A DNA stretch of 64,000 bases from Acidobacteriota bacterium (GCA_016211105.1 JACQSX010000046.1:37746-101745); one strand, 5' to 3'; positions 9,080-18,683 are shown, numbered from the stretch's first letter. Notes: generated from the letters alone by a model not told the origin. Program-made: numbers and translations.

Positions 9080-9351
9080 CCACTCCCTCTCGCAAATTGC
9101 GGTTCAGGTTTTCAAACGGCGCCCCAAAATCGAAGACAGGGCCGTCTTGGGCGCCAACCCAGCTACTCACTATAGATCACTGAAACCCCAGCTTGAAAGC
9201 AAATCTCAAGCCAGAATACATGGGAAACGTACTTTACAAGTTTCGCCAGGGGTCTGCAAGATGGCTGCGGATGCGCGGGTCCAGGGGAGTTCTGAACATG
9301 GACCATCCAGTTTGCACAGCTTGCTGGCCGGAGGAAAACCGCATAGGCTAG

Positions 9352-10188
9352 ATGATACGAAAAACGCGGGAGCATCGGCGACTTGAGCTGGTGACAGCTA
9401 TGTCCTGTCCTGTAGGTTGGAGCGAACTGCTTGCAGATCGAAGCACGGGCGCTCATGCCCTTGCATTGCAGGCTTTGGAACTTGCATTGGCTTCACCCGT
9501 CCCTTTGAAGGGTCTGAAAAAGTGTTTCCGCCAACTGGCGCGTGCCCACCCGGCCATGGCGATTTTGGAGAACCTGCAACGTGAGGTTTCACAGGCTCGC
9601 TTCCTGCGACGGCTAAACGCAATCAAGAGGGATTTAGCCCGCTCCAATACGGAAGTTGCCAAAAATTTCGACGCGCAGCTACGCCACTGGTTCCCAAACC
9701 AGTTCGACCTGACGGTGGTCACGTTCTCCCACAGTTCAACCGTGTTGGCGGCCTTAGCGCACGGACGGAGGCGAATCTTGCGACTACGGGTCGCGCGTTC
9801 GATGCCATTGGACGAGGGTCTGGCGGCGGCCAGAGCCGCACGGATCAAAGGATTGCAGGCCACGGCTTTCGAAGACGAACGATTGCAGGAGGAAGTGAAA
9901 CGCTGTGACCTGGTTGTCGTTGGGGCCGATTGTATTTTGAAAGATGGATCCATTGTGAATAAGGTGGGAACGCGTTCCTTGGCAAGAATATGCGCCCGGC
10001 AAGGCAAGCCGTTCTGGGCAGTGGCATCCCGATACAAATTCAGCCGCAGAATCAAGGTCCGCCTGCTTCAAAAGGTCGGCAAACGGAGCATGAAGCTGTT
10101 TGATGTCACGCCTGCTCGTTGGATCGATCTCCTGATCACGGAGGAGAGGCCTGGAAAGCTGCAAAGTAAGGGGCGGCGGGACAAGTAG
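9352..10188 (+). CDS. eIF2B alpha/beta/delta-like protein
   Basis: A 278-residue protein with the C-terminal Rossmann-like half of the eIF2B / ribose-1,5-bisphosphate isomerase family. The region VVVGADCILKDGSIVNKVGT holds the family's GAD motif and is followed by the usual hydrophobic strand FWAVASRYKF. The position where isomerases carry a catalytic Cys in a T(H/F)CNSG-type loop reads TFSHSSTVL here, without Cys, so isomerase activity is doubtful. The N-terminal helical domain looks complete. An alternative ATG at 9400 gives MSCPVGWSELL; neither start has a convincing ribosome site. The bacterial function is unknown. Confidence 0.6.
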   Translation: MIRKTREHRRLELVTAMSCPVGWSELLADRSTGAHALALQALELALASPVPLKGLKKCFRQLARAHPAMAILENLQREVSQARFLRRLNAIKRDLARSNTEVAKNFDAQLRHWFPNQFDLTVVTFSHSSTVLAALAHGRRRILRLRVARSMPLDEGLAAARAARIKGLQATAFEDERLQEEVKRCDLVVVGADCILKDGSIVNKVGTRSLARICARQGKPFWAVASRYKFSRRIKVRLLQKVGKRSMKLFDVTPARWIDLLITEERPGKLQSKGRRDK

Positions 10189-10240
10189 GACCACGGCGCT
10201 TGTAATCACAGTTTGGCTATGTTAATTGTGTGTCCCATCT

Positions 10241-10315
10241 GGCGCTATCGTCTAACGGTTAGGACGCGGCCCTCTCAAGGCTGAAATACGGGTTCGATTC
10301 CCGTTAGCGCTACCA
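10241..10315 (+). tRNA. tRNA-Glu (anticodon CTC)
   Basis: Folds as a standard cloverleaf: 7-bp acceptor (GGCGCTA with TAGCGCT, one G-U), anticodon stem around loop CTCTCAA with CTC at 10274-10276, and T-loop GGTTCGATTCC. The discriminator A and CCA are encoded at 10312-10315. It reads GAG codons. Confidence 0.95.
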
Positions 10316-10508
10316 ATTTTCGTCTCTGGTCGGAGCCGAGGACACGTGCGAACGCCTTCCTTCACCGTGGACCAGGCAACCGGCCTTAGGTCGGGTGGCA
10401 TCCTGTGTCTCTCCAGTTCCAGCCTCGCAGAATTTCCCGCCCAGCCAGCTCTAGGAGCTGTCAGCCCAGAACCGTATTCTTTTACCGTTCAACAACGGAT
10501 GAGGTTCC

Positions 10509-11768
10509 TCAAGGGTCGATGGTAAGGGTCGCCGGAACGGGGATGAAGGACCCGCTGCGATCGTTCGCGTCGCGATGTGCCCGCAGGCCGGTGATTTTCC
10601 ACGTCCCTGGCGGAGTGGCCGTGGGTATGTTGTGAGTCGCGGACGCGCCCTGCTGCCAATTTTGGGCAATCTCATCGGTGGTGACTCCCGGTCCCCGAAA
10701 CCGGACGTCAAAATACGTTTGTGCGGAAAGGTTCGCACCGGCGAACGTGGTTGTAAGCGTACCCCCTACCCGTACAACCGCTGTATTGAAAACGATGCTA
10801 TTGACAGCCGAATCCGCAGTCGTTGGCAATGGGCTGTTATCTGAAAGAAATGACCCGATGTTGTCGCGGGCAGCGGGCCAAAAAAGCTGGTTACTCACAC
10901 CGGGATAGCGAAAAGCGCGAATTCGCGCTTGTGTCGATGGCAGTGTCAGGTACTTCTGGAGCGCAAACGCGCCAGCGACATTCACACCGGAAACTTTCTC
11001 CGGATTTACCAGGACCGTCATCATCACCCGCTGCAAGACCGAGTCGTCCAGTACCAACGCTTCCAGGTTTGAACTGACGGTCTCCTTGAATTTGAGGAAT
11101 GGAATAATGCCCCAGAGAACATAGGCCTCCGAGTTTGCCGCGGCCTGAATTGCCGGCCGATCTCTTAATCCTGAATCGGTATACCAGCCAGTCTGATCCG
11201 GCCGGCCGGCCGCTTCCCACAATACCTCTCCGAGGTATTTCTCGGTTGCTGCATTATTCACGACAAATCGTGACTTGGTTTGAGCAATCCGCCGAAAGGC
11301 TTCGACGGCATCAGCCAAGCCCCGGATACCTGCGCGATCCGATGCCGGTCCGATGATCACCGCTTGATTGGCGAACACCATGCGTGGCCAAAGTCCAAGG
11401 CCATCCGCCATGAAACCGTCGACGTCGTGGTGGCCGTAATGGGAAAGGACTAGGTCCGCCGCGCCCTGCCGCGCAAAATCGTACACCTGTTCTCCCTTCT
11501 CGACGTCCACACGGTACCCCGTGTCTCTCTCAAAGTCAGGCAACAGCTCCGCGAGAAGGCCGCTATCCACAGGAACATTGACAACCTGCAGGCGAACCAC
11601 AGAAGACTGGGCCTGCAGGGTTGAAGACACCGCTAAGACCACGCCTGCGATGACCGAGATCTGGGACAAAACGGCGATCGCGCGTTTTGTCCTGACTGAA
11701 AGGCGATGGCACCAGACTGATATTTGACGGCACAAAGTTGGTTCATAGAGAGTGTGACAGTTTTTCAT
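10509..11768 (-). CDS. TupA-like periplasmic solute-binding protein with C-terminal Ig-like domain
   Basis: Exported protein of 419 residues. The long N-terminus has a hydrophobic segment near residues 30-52 ending in LQAQ. The central part (about 55-320) is a PBP-like domain: LATTxx-type signatures are weak, but ADLVLSHYGH, WPRMVFANQAVIIGP and TGWYTDSGLRDRP match the tungstate/molybdate/phosphate-binding branch. The last 95 residues form a beta-rich Ig-like tail ending ATLTIDP. The start at 11768 is preceded by GGAGGT. No permease or ATPase gene is nearby, so it may act as a sensor partner for the two-component genes just upstream. The ligand is unproven. Confidence 0.65.
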   Translation of the reverse strand: MKNCHTLYEPTLCRQISVWCHRLSVRTKRAIAVLSQISVIAGVVLAVSSTLQAQSSVVRLQVVNVPVDSGLLAELLPDFERDTGYRVDVEKGEQVYDFARQGAADLVLSHYGHHDVDGFMADGLGLWPRMVFANQAVIIGPASDRAGIRGLADAVEAFRRIAQTKSRFVVNNAATEKYLGEVLWEAAGRPDQTGWYTDSGLRDRPAIQAAANSEAYVLWGIIPFLKFKETVSSNLEALVLDDSVLQRVMMTVLVNPEKVSGVNVAGAFALQKYLTLPSTQARIRAFRYPGVSNQLFWPAARDNIGSFLSDNSPLPTTADSAVNSIVFNTAVVRVGGTLTTTFAGANLSAQTYFDVRFRGPGVTTDEIAQNWQQGASATHNIPTATPPGTWKITGLRAHRDANDRSGSFIPVPATLTIDP

Positions 11769-11975
11769 GGGTGACCTCCGTTAGTGTTCACTGGTCTCCC
11801 AATCTAAGATACGCTCAGGTTAAGTTCATCAAGGCGGTGTAAAGATTCGTTGAAAGTGCGGTGAAATTGAGGCACGGTCATTCATCTCGGTTTGCGACAC
11901 CCGCGAGCATGAAGATAGCGTACTGTTTCGTTGAGGTCTGCGCTTCAGCCGCCCCCCTTTCAAAGCAGACACCTG

Positions 11976-12662
11976 CTAGACATCAGCATCGAACTTGTAG
12001 CCGACGTTTCGGACACTAACGATAAGCGAAGGATGCTCTGGATCGTCTTCAATCTTCCTTCTGACCGCGGAAATGTGGATGTCGACGGTGCGATGCGTCA
12101 CATAAACATCTTCTCCCCATATCGTTTTTAGAAAATCATCGCGAGTAACGACCTCGGAAGTTCTCTTCATGAGCAGGGCCAAAATCTGAAACTCCTTATC
12201 CGTCACTTCCACGACGGTGTCTCCCTTGAAGACCTGGTGCTTTCGCAGGTCGACAGTAATCGTGCCGCGACGGATGATGTCGCCGCTCTCTTCCCGGTCG
12301 CACCGTCGCAAGACGGCACGAATACGCGCTACCAGTTCGGCCAGGCTGAAGGGTTTTGTGATGTAATCATCCGCGCCCAACTCCAGTCCGCGGATCTTGT
12401 CAACTTCGCCTCCCCTGGCGGTAAGGACGACGACTGGTATCGTAACACCGCGTTGGCGGATTTCGCGACAGATCTCAAACCCATTTTTCCCTGGTAGCAT
12501 CAGATCCAGGACGACCAAATGGGGCAGAGAATGCAGAATCGATTCGAGTCCCGCCGGTCCATCTTCCGCAAGCCGCACTTGAAACCCTTCAAACTCGAGT
12601 TCATCCTTGATCGCCATGCGGATTCCCGGCTCATCCTCGATAATCAGAATTGTCTTGTTCAT
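11976..12662 (-). CDS. OmpR/PhoB-family response regulator
   Basis: DNA-binding response regulator of 228 residues. The receiver domain (1-120) has acidic residues in IIEDEPG, the phosphoacceptor Asp in LVVLDLMLPGKNG and Lys in ITKPFS. A winged-helix output domain follows (about 130-226) with RTVDIHISAVRRKIE and SVRNVGYKF. Its start overlaps the kinase stop by four bases (ATGA), so kinase and regulator are cotranslated. The 207 bases to the downstream solute-binding gene suggest that the latter may be a target or the last gene of the operon. Confidence 0.93.
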   Translation of the reverse strand: MNKTILIIEDEPGIRMAIKDELEFEGFQVRLAEDGPAGLESILHSLPHLVVLDLMLPGKNGFEICREIRQRGVTIPVVVLTARGGEVDKIRGLELGADDYITKPFSLAELVARIRAVLRRCDREESGDIIRRGTITVDLRKHQVFKGDTVVEVTDKEFQILALLMKRTSEVVTRDDFLKTIWGEDVYVTHRTVDIHISAVRRKIEDDPEHPSLIVSVRNVGYKFDADV

Positions 12663-14197
12663 ACGTCACCCTCACCCAGCTTCCCAAAAAGCAAGCAGAA
12701 GCAGCTTCCCTTTCCCGGAGTGGTCTGCACGGCGACTGACCCTCCGTGAGCTTCCATGATTCGCTTCACCAACGCTAGGCCAATTCCCGTGCCGTGAACG
12801 TTAAAGGACCGAGCATTTTCAGCACGGTAGAATTTTTCAAAGATCTTTTGCTGCTCACGGCCGGGGATCCCTATGCCCTGATCGCGCACCTCGACAAACG
12901 GCGTGCCGGCGCGCTGTCCAAATCGAACGGATACCGGAGATCCTGGAGGGGAGTACTTCAGCGCATTCTCGATCAAGTTCTGCACACACTGAACAATTGC
13001 AGTACGATCGGCGACCACATACGTTGGCGTACCCGGCCCACAATCGATCTGTTCCAGATGTTCGGCAAAGCCCGACCCTTGGAATAAGCTCGCGGCCTCC
13101 GCCGTTACCTCCGCCAAATCGAGCCGTTCAAACGAAAATTTTCTCTTTCCCTCTTCGATTTGCGCGAAGTCAAGAAGCTTTTCGATCAGCGCGCCTAAGC
13201 GGTGGGCTTCCTGCCGCAAGGTTTGGTGGTAGCGCCCCAGCATGTCTCCTTCGGAAACGCGGCCGGATTCCAAACGCTCCAACAAGGCGAGCATGGAACT
13301 CAGCGGTGTCCGGAATTCATGAGAAACGGCGGAAACGAAGTCGGCTTTGAGTTGAGAGGCGGCCATCTCGTGCGAGACAGCGCGATACATAAACACGACG
13401 CCCAGCGCCATGACCAGCGTCATCAGGACGATGGAATAGAGGAAGATAGTTCTCTGAAGGCTGAAGCTCCCGGATTCCTTATTGGTGAAAGCCACGCGAA
13501 AAAAGGCAAAGTCGTCCAAGGTTACGACCTCCGCTCCAGATAAAGCCGGCTCTGCCGTTCCAGCGGGAGCGGTGATGGAAAAGATGCCACGAAAGTTCTC
13601 CGGCGCCGTCAGTTCATCCAATCTCCGTTTTGCATATTCAACCAATCTTGAAGATCCTAGAACATAGCCGCTGCTTGTGCCGGGAAATTGGACGATCAAA
13701 GCTTTCAACCGGAGAAAATACTGTGCTCCCAAGTTTTTGCCGAGATCCTGATCCCGGAGAAAAGCCTGGATGCGCGGATAGTAGAGGTCTTCGATCATTC
13801 GGGCGTCCAACGGCGCGTCCCACTCATTGATCGGGTCCTTGTCATGCAGAGCCCTTTTTGAAGAAGCGAACGGCACGGGAGCCGTATACCGTTCCGGCGG
13901 AATTACAATTTGGAAGTCAGGAAAGACGACATAACTGCCATCAATAGTAAATCTCAGTAGCGAATGGGCAATAGCCCCGTCTGGCTGGCGTGAGAACAAC
14001 CAGCCTTTCAGATCGGTTTCAAGGAAACGGGCAATCTGGCGCTGGCGTTGCTTTTGCTGAAATTGCTGTTGCGCACTTTCGGATCGAATAGTACGCAAAC
14101 CGAGCAGACCCAGAAGCATCGACGGCAGTATGACCATCACGGTAAAAAGGATGATGAGCGCGCGATTGCGGCGCAGTATCTCGGGAAACTCCCGCAT
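12659..14197 (-). CDS. membrane sensor histidine kinase
   Basis: A 512-residue kinase. One transmembrane helix at about 14-33 and another at about 252-272 enclose a roughly 215-residue extracytoplasmic sensor region with no recognised domain. Then come the H-box (VSAVSHEFRTPLSSM), N-box (QNLIENALKYSP), G1 (VRDQGIGIP), F-box and G2 (GTGIGLALVKRIM). It is first in a three-gene run (kinase, regulator, TupA-like protein). The signal is unknown; the neighbour suggests an oxyanion or another small ligand. Confidence 0.9.
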   Translation of the reverse strand: MREFPEILRRNRALIILFTVMVILPSMLLGLLGLRTIRSESAQQQFQQKQRQRQIARFLETDLKGWLFSRQPDGAIAHSLLRFTIDGSYVVFPDFQIVIPPERYTAPVPFASSKRALHDKDPINEWDAPLDARMIEDLYYPRIQAFLRDQDLGKNLGAQYFLRLKALIVQFPGTSSGYVLGSSRLVEYAKRRLDELTAPENFRGIFSITAPAGTAEPALSGAEVVTLDDFAFFRVAFTNKESGSFSLQRTIFLYSIVLMTLVMALGVVFMYRAVSHEMAASQLKADFVSAVSHEFRTPLSSMLALLERLESGRVSEGDMLGRYHQTLRQEAHRLGALIEKLLDFAQIEEGKRKFSFERLDLAEVTAEAASLFQGSGFAEHLEQIDCGPGTPTYVVADRTAIVQCVQNLIENALKYSPPGSPVSVRFGQRAGTPFVEVRDQGIGIPGREQQKIFEKFYRAENARSFNVHGTGIGLALVKRIMEAHGGSVAVQTTPGKGSCFCLLFGKLGEGDV

Positions 14198-14344
14198 GCG
14201 GCTACTTTACCGCATCGCAGGCTAAGAACATGTTAAGTTTCATTCAAGATTGTGTGAAATTCCTCAAGCGAAGAGCTGAGCGTTCCGCTGTTCTATGTCT
14301 TTTTGCTTTGGCTGGCGACTGCCAGAGCCTAGAATTGTAAAAGC

Positions 14345-14608
14345 ATGGAAATCGAAGAGAGGTTTCAGCGTATCGAGCGAACGATGGAATTTCTGGTTCA
14401 GCAGCAGGCTGACTTGAATGGGTTCCTGATTCGTCTTGCCAGATTTTCCGAGGACTTCACGCGCAAGACTGAGGAGCGCTTCGAGCACATTGAGGACGCA
14501 CACCAACGCCTTGAGGAGGCGCAGAGGAAAACCGACGAGCGCCTCAATGTTCTCATCGGCATCGTCGGACGATATTTTGAAAATGGTGGCCGCCGCGGGA
14601 ATTCTTAA
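14345..14608 (+). CDS. small coiled-coil protein of unknown function
   Basis: An 87-residue protein, almost wholly heptad-like (MEIEERFQRIERTMEFLVQQ and KTEERFEHIEDAHQRLEEAQ), ending in a Gly/Arg-rich tail. The charged, regular composition fits a real coiled coil. An antisense frame (14264-14668) is open over the same bases but is Cys/Ala-rich and has no features, so the plus strand was preferred. No function can be assigned. Confidence 0.5.
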   Translation: MEIEERFQRIERTMEFLVQQQADLNGFLIRLARFSEDFTRKTEERFEHIEDAHQRLEEAQRKTDERLNVLIGIVGRYFENGGRRGNS

Positions 14609-14698
14609 GTTCGCAGATGCCCACGTGCAGGCGCTCGCACATGCCGACGTAAACAGCATCGCATTCATACGCCGGCGTTTTTGCCTTACCTGTTGTTT

Positions 14699-16054
14699 TT
14701 ACGGGGCTCGGTCAAGTCTGGCGACTTCCTCTTCTGAAATCGGCCCGTCATAGAGACGAATACGAGCGACCGAACCGGCAGAAGCTCCACTGCTGTCAGG
14801 TTTATTTCGAAAGAAGATAAGCGTGACCTGGTCGCTAATCCGAGCATCCTCTTCCGCATCCGAGGCTGTAAACTGCTTCACACCATTGACATAGCCTACC
14901 ACTCTCTTATCTGAGCCACGAGTAAGTACGACTTGGACAAAAGTGCCAGCGGCCACAGGTGCACCAGTCCCTGAACCTACAGGGTAGAGAACCAGCTCGC
15001 CGTCGCGTATAAAAAGACCGCGATCGGCCGTGCCATTGTTAAAATCCAGAATTTTTCGGTAACCACTTATGTCTGTAAAAGAGAACAAAACGACAATGGT
15101 GTACGTATCGGGAGATATCACACCTGTGGTAGGAGCAAGCGCAAGACCGTCGTTAGCAGCAAACCTCAAGACGGTACGTGGGTTGCCATCCACGGTGACG
15201 TTCCCAAATGTGTTGTTGCCCAAGTTGCTGAGATCCGGCGCGCCTGCAACGGAACTAGACAACACATTCTGGAATTGGTAATCCGCCTTGAGTCGCGCCG
15301 AAGTGACGGCGCTAAACTCAACTACGGGCAAAGCGGAAAGAAGCCCTTCCTTGAGCAGCAATCCAGTTACGGCCACTTGGCCGGCTCCAACCACCTCAAC
15401 CACCAGGCTGCCCCGAAAATTGTTGATTCCGGACACCGAGGGGAAATATTCATTTGCAAACGCCGATACTTGCCGGTTAGGTCCCAGCGGATTCAAGCGA
15501 GGATCCACGACGCTGGCCACTTCGACACCGGTTTCGTTGATCAAATGCAAACGGACGACTACTGCCTGCCCGAGAGCGGCAATGGCGGCGCCGGTGTTAA
15601 TCGAGGGACTTGTCACGTTGACCGGGATGCCGCCTTTAGGGATGCCACCCACCGCCAGCACGCTGGCACTGGTGATGAGAGCCCCATTTGCCGCACGAAG
15701 ATCAAACGTGGCCACGCCCTGAACATTAATCGACGGCGACTCAAAATACGCCCAGCCGGCTTGGGCAGCGCCTTCGTTGGCTGAGGTTAGGCGAACCGTG
15801 CCGCCATTCCCCGGGACGGTGACTGAAAACAGCGAATTGGCCACTCCATTCAGCCGCAGGGTTCTCGGCGTACCATCCTGATTCAGGAGCGCCAGTATTC
15901 CACTGATCGCCGAATTCCCAGTATTGATAAAGGTAAAGGTGGTCGAAAATCCGCCGCCATCCGCTACCTGAGGGAAATTGATTCTCGCAGCAGATGCAAA
16001 GCCAGAAAATACAACCAATACCAAGAAAATAGGTGTGATCCCATGTTTTGTCAT
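14699..16054 (-). CDS. secreted protein with C-terminal LamG/concanavalin-like domain
   Basis: Exported 451-residue protein. The start at 16054 (MTKHGITPIFLVLVVFSGFA, a signal peptide) is chosen because GAGGCG lies five bases upstream; the frame is open to 16129. Residues 25-270 are beta-rich repeats (NFPQVADGGGFSTTFTFINT type) also seen in spirit in the protein at 36891. The last ~170 residues resemble a LamG jelly roll, with DYQFQNVLSSS at the start, YTIVVLFSFTD, YRKILDFNNG and ARIRLYDGPISEEEV at the end. It is probably a cell-surface or polysaccharide-binding protein. No catalytic motif is seen. Confidence 0.65.
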   Translation of the reverse strand: MTKHGITPIFLVLVVFSGFASAARINFPQVADGGGFSTTFTFINTGNSAISGILALLNQDGTPRTLRLNGVANSLFSVTVPGNGGTVRLTSANEGAAQAGWAYFESPSINVQGVATFDLRAANGALITSASVLAVGGIPKGGIPVNVTSPSINTGAAIAALGQAVVVRLHLINETGVEVASVVDPRLNPLGPNRQVSAFANEYFPSVSGINNFRGSLVVEVVGAGQVAVTGLLLKEGLLSALPVVEFSAVTSARLKADYQFQNVLSSSVAGAPDLSNLGNNTFGNVTVDGNPRTVLRFAANDGLALAPTTGVISPDTYTIVVLFSFTDISGYRKILDFNNGTADRGLFIRDGELVLYPVGSGTGAPVAAGTFVQVVLTRGSDKRVVGYVNGVKQFTASDAEEDARISDQVTLIFFRNKPDSSGASAGSVARIRLYDGPISEEEVARLDRAP

Positions 16055-16320
16055 GGATTCGCCTCGTTCTAAAGAGTCTGGGGATGATTTCAAGTGCCTC
16101 CTTGCAGCCATCTCACGGCACCTCAACACGATCTTTGTGTTATCGCACTGCCCCTTTGTCGGGGACCTATGTAATGCCTACGAATAGGGCTTTTATAAGC
16201 CCGCAGAAAAGACCTGTCAATCGCAATCAGAAATTCATTGCAATCCGAACTTCCCGGCTCGGTTTTTCTCCTGGAAGAACAACTGCAGGATATGGTATCA
16301 GATGTAGATCCCGCTTCGAG

Positions 16321-16968
16321 ATGCCTATAAGGGTCAAGTCGTTGCTGTTCTTTTCGATGGGCTTCTTCTGGGCGGCAGTTGCCGCATCGGTTGGGAGGTT
16401 GGGAGTGAGAAAAGTCTTCCTGGTGAGTTTTAGCTGTCTCGTCTTTTTGCTCCTGCTCCTCCTCACGCCTTGGGGAGTGCAGTACGGCCCGGCTACTCGG
16501 TCCTTTCAGAAGCAGGTCGCGGAGGGGATCCTGGACCCCTCCTCAGCTTGGAGCAGACCTGTGCATCCCACGCCGCTTTACGAGTGCGGCGCACTCTTAA
16601 TTGTGCTGGCTGCCATCCTTTTACTGTCACGACGCGACGTTCAGTCCAAGCTATCTTCCGTCTTCCATCTTCGATCCTGGAGCCTCCGCGAGGGTAAACT
16701 CTTTCTCGGATTCGCGCTCTATGGGTGCTTCTGTCGCTTTCTCAGCGAGTTCGTGCGTAACGACGGGAGCGGTACATACGTTGGGCCGCCAACGCTTGAG
16801 CAGGTGACTGCAACCGTTATGTTAGCTTTAGTTCTAGGCCTTCTGATCAGGCGCAGGGGAGTTGTGAAGCCAAGGCAACTGCTGTCGGAGAGGTGGAGGT
16901 TAAGAGTGAACGCTTTACATAACTCGATGGAGTGGAAAAACGAAACTCTGCGCCGGGGGGCCCCGTGA
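16321..16968 (+). pseudogene. Lgt-like (prolipoprotein diacylglyceryl transferase) C-terminal remnant
   Basis: The last ~150 residues resemble the end of Lgt: PWGVQYGP, VHPTPLYECGALL, LFLGFALYGCFCRFLSEFVR and a final hydrophobic helix. The N-terminal half that carries the essential Arg-Asn-Glu signature and HGG motif is missing; instead there are two hydrophobic stretches (SLLFFSMGFFWAAVAA and VFLVSFSCLVFLLLLLL). The frame is open back to 16048, but the upstream part overlaps the leader of the neighbouring secreted-protein gene. Truncation by deletion is the simplest reading. Activity is unlikely. Confidence 0.5.
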
Positions 16969-17062
16969 AGTTATGCGTCCTCATTTGCGGCGGCGGCTGA
17001 CGTGCAACCGTCGAAAAGCCTTGGCACTCTTCCGCGTTCTTCACCTCACGCACAGTGCAGAG

Positions 17063-18061
17063 CTATTTCCCGAAATATTTCCAATGAAACACCAGCGAAC
17101 GATCCATGTACTGCTTTAAGAATTCCCATCCATGATCGCCAGGAAGAATGGCAAATTCGTGCGGGAAACCTTTCTCATCCAGCAGCCGGTGCAGTTCACG
17201 AGCGCCTTCGTCAAAACCGTATCGGTCACGGTCTCCGCAATCAAAATAGAGCTTCACATTTCGAAACTTTTCCGGATGTTCCGCCAAGCGGATTGGATTT
17301 TCACTCTCCCAGTAGTCTCGCCGAAACGGTTTTCCAAAGGGCCCTTCTAGAATTTGCAGATAGCGGGCCTCGCGGGTGTTTGGTTGGATGGTGTCAGTAT
17401 CGGGAAATTTAGAGATCAAAACCGCTCCGTGAGCGCTTACCGAGCTGAACATTTCAGGATGCTTCATTCCAATTTTCAACGCGCCGTAGGCTCCCATGGA
17501 ACTGCCACTCAGAGCCCGCCATTTGGGTCCCGGCTTCACTCGATAATGGCTTTCGACAAAGGGAACGAATTCCCGCACCAAAAAATCCTCGTACTTCTTG
17601 CCCCCATCGAATGCATTCGTGTAAAAACTCCGCCCTCCGTCAGGGATCGCCAGGACCACCTCACCCATCTTCTTTTCCGCAATTAAGCGATCCAGTACCT
17701 CTTTACCGCCCTTTTCAGCCCAGCGGCGCTCGTCTTCGAACAGTCCGTGCAAAAAGATAATGACCGGATAAGAATTCTTGCCGTCCGCATAAGACGCCGG
17801 TAGATAGATGGCGTAATTGACCGCCTGGGCCAGCACTTGGCTGTCCACGGACTTGAACTCAACTGTTCCAACGGGAATTGAAGGCTCAGCTTGCAGGGGC
17901 TGCGCTCCAGACTCCGAACGCCCCTGCACTGAAAAAGACACCGCAGCGGAACGACGAACGGAAACTAGGGCAGCCGCAGGCTGCGCGTTGACCTCACAAG
18001 GCAACACCGAGACGACCAACAACAGCAGCCAAATTATCAAATACCGTCGCGATCTTCTCAT
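17063..18061 (-). CDS. secreted esterase of the putative esterase (esterase D / Ag85-like) family
   Basis: Exported alpha/beta hydrolase of 332 residues. The start at 18061 (MRRSRRYLIIWLLLLVV, signal peptide ending around VNAQP) has AGGGGG upstream; the frame is open to 18334 but overlaps the next gene. Visible catalytic elements are the nucleophile Ser in SGSSMGAYGAL, Asp candidates in YFDCGDRDRYGFD and His in LPGDHGWEF. The oxyanion strand is VIIFLHGLFED. The substrate is unknown; members include feruloyl/acetyl esterases and S-formylglutathione hydrolase-like enzymes. Confidence 0.8.
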   Translation of the reverse strand: MRRSRRYLIIWLLLLVVSVLPCEVNAQPAAALVSVRRSAAVSFSVQGRSESGAQPLQAEPSIPVGTVEFKSVDSQVLAQAVNYAIYLPASYADGKNSYPVIIFLHGLFEDERRWAEKGGKEVLDRLIAEKKMGEVVLAIPDGGRSFYTNAFDGGKKYEDFLVREFVPFVESHYRVKPGPKWRALSGSSMGAYGALKIGMKHPEMFSSVSAHGAVLISKFPDTDTIQPNTREARYLQILEGPFGKPFRRDYWESENPIRLAEHPEKFRNVKLYFDCGDRDRYGFDEGARELHRLLDEKGFPHEFAILPGDHGWEFLKQYMDRSLVFHWKYFGK

Positions 18062-18177
18062 CGAAAATCCCCCTGCTAAAACATAAAATGTCGCCTGCCG
18101 AGAAAGGCTTTCCGCCAGGCGCCACGGCTCCAGGTAGTGGTAGTTTCCAACGGCGTGATACGCTTCATTGAGCCCTT

Positions 18178-18558
18178 CTATTCGAAGTGTTTGATTTTCA
18201 ACTTGGCTGCGGCGATGTCCGTCAAGTCCACAACGGAAGCGGCCGCCACACCCATGGCGATGGAGATGGTCTCGCTCAACTCTTCCTTGCTGGCGCCGTA
18301 TTTCAGGGCTTTCTTGATATGGCCTTCCAAACACCCCTCACACCGAAACGCCAGCGAAGCGGCAATGGCGATGAGCTCCTTGGTCTTGCGATCGAGCAAG
18401 CTGGCTCGGTAAGACTCGCGGTAAAACTCGAAGTAAATCTTCCGCATCTTTTCTTCCACCATCGTGTAGGAGGGCCACTTGCCGTCAGTCTCTGGAGACG
18501 GCTTATCCACCAGTGGTTCCTCCACCATCGATGCTGCGTGCTTCTTTTTTTGCTGCAT
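18178..18558 (-). CDS. carboxymuconolactone decarboxylase / AhpD-like protein
   Basis: A 126-residue all-helical protein with the AhpD-type redox motif RCEGCLEGHIKKAL (CxxC followed by His) and the typical SISIAMGVAAASVVD-type helix near the end. GAAGGT precedes the ATG. The family includes thiol peroxidase partners and some true decarboxylases; the CxxC-x3-H pattern favours a redox role. It sits upstream of the esterase on the same strand, 116 bases away. Compare the selenocysteine form at 21958-23313. Confidence 0.83.
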   Translation of the reverse strand: MQQKKKHAASMVEEPLVDKPSPETDGKWPSYTMVEEKMRKIYFEFYRESYRASLLDRKTKELIAIAASLAFRCEGCLEGHIKKALKYGASKEELSETISIAMGVAAASVVDLTDIAAAKLKIKHFE

Positions 18559-18683
18559 AGTTTTAACCTTCGGCTGGTTTCGCCTGCTGCATCTTACGCC
18601 AGACTGCCCATGACAGTTCCAAAAAAGGCATCAGCGGGCGCCTCTCTCAACGTCGCCTGCGAGCATCTCTCCAAAAGTGAATT

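Noticed and set aside
14264..14668. 134-residue minus-strand frame over the coiled-coil gene
   Set aside because: The composition is irregular and rich in Ala, Cys and Ser without any pattern, while the plus strand gives a clean heptad repeat.
16048..16320. N-terminal extension of the Lgt-like frame
   Set aside because: It overlaps the start and leader of the divergent secreted-protein gene, is polar and basic, and has no Lgt signature.
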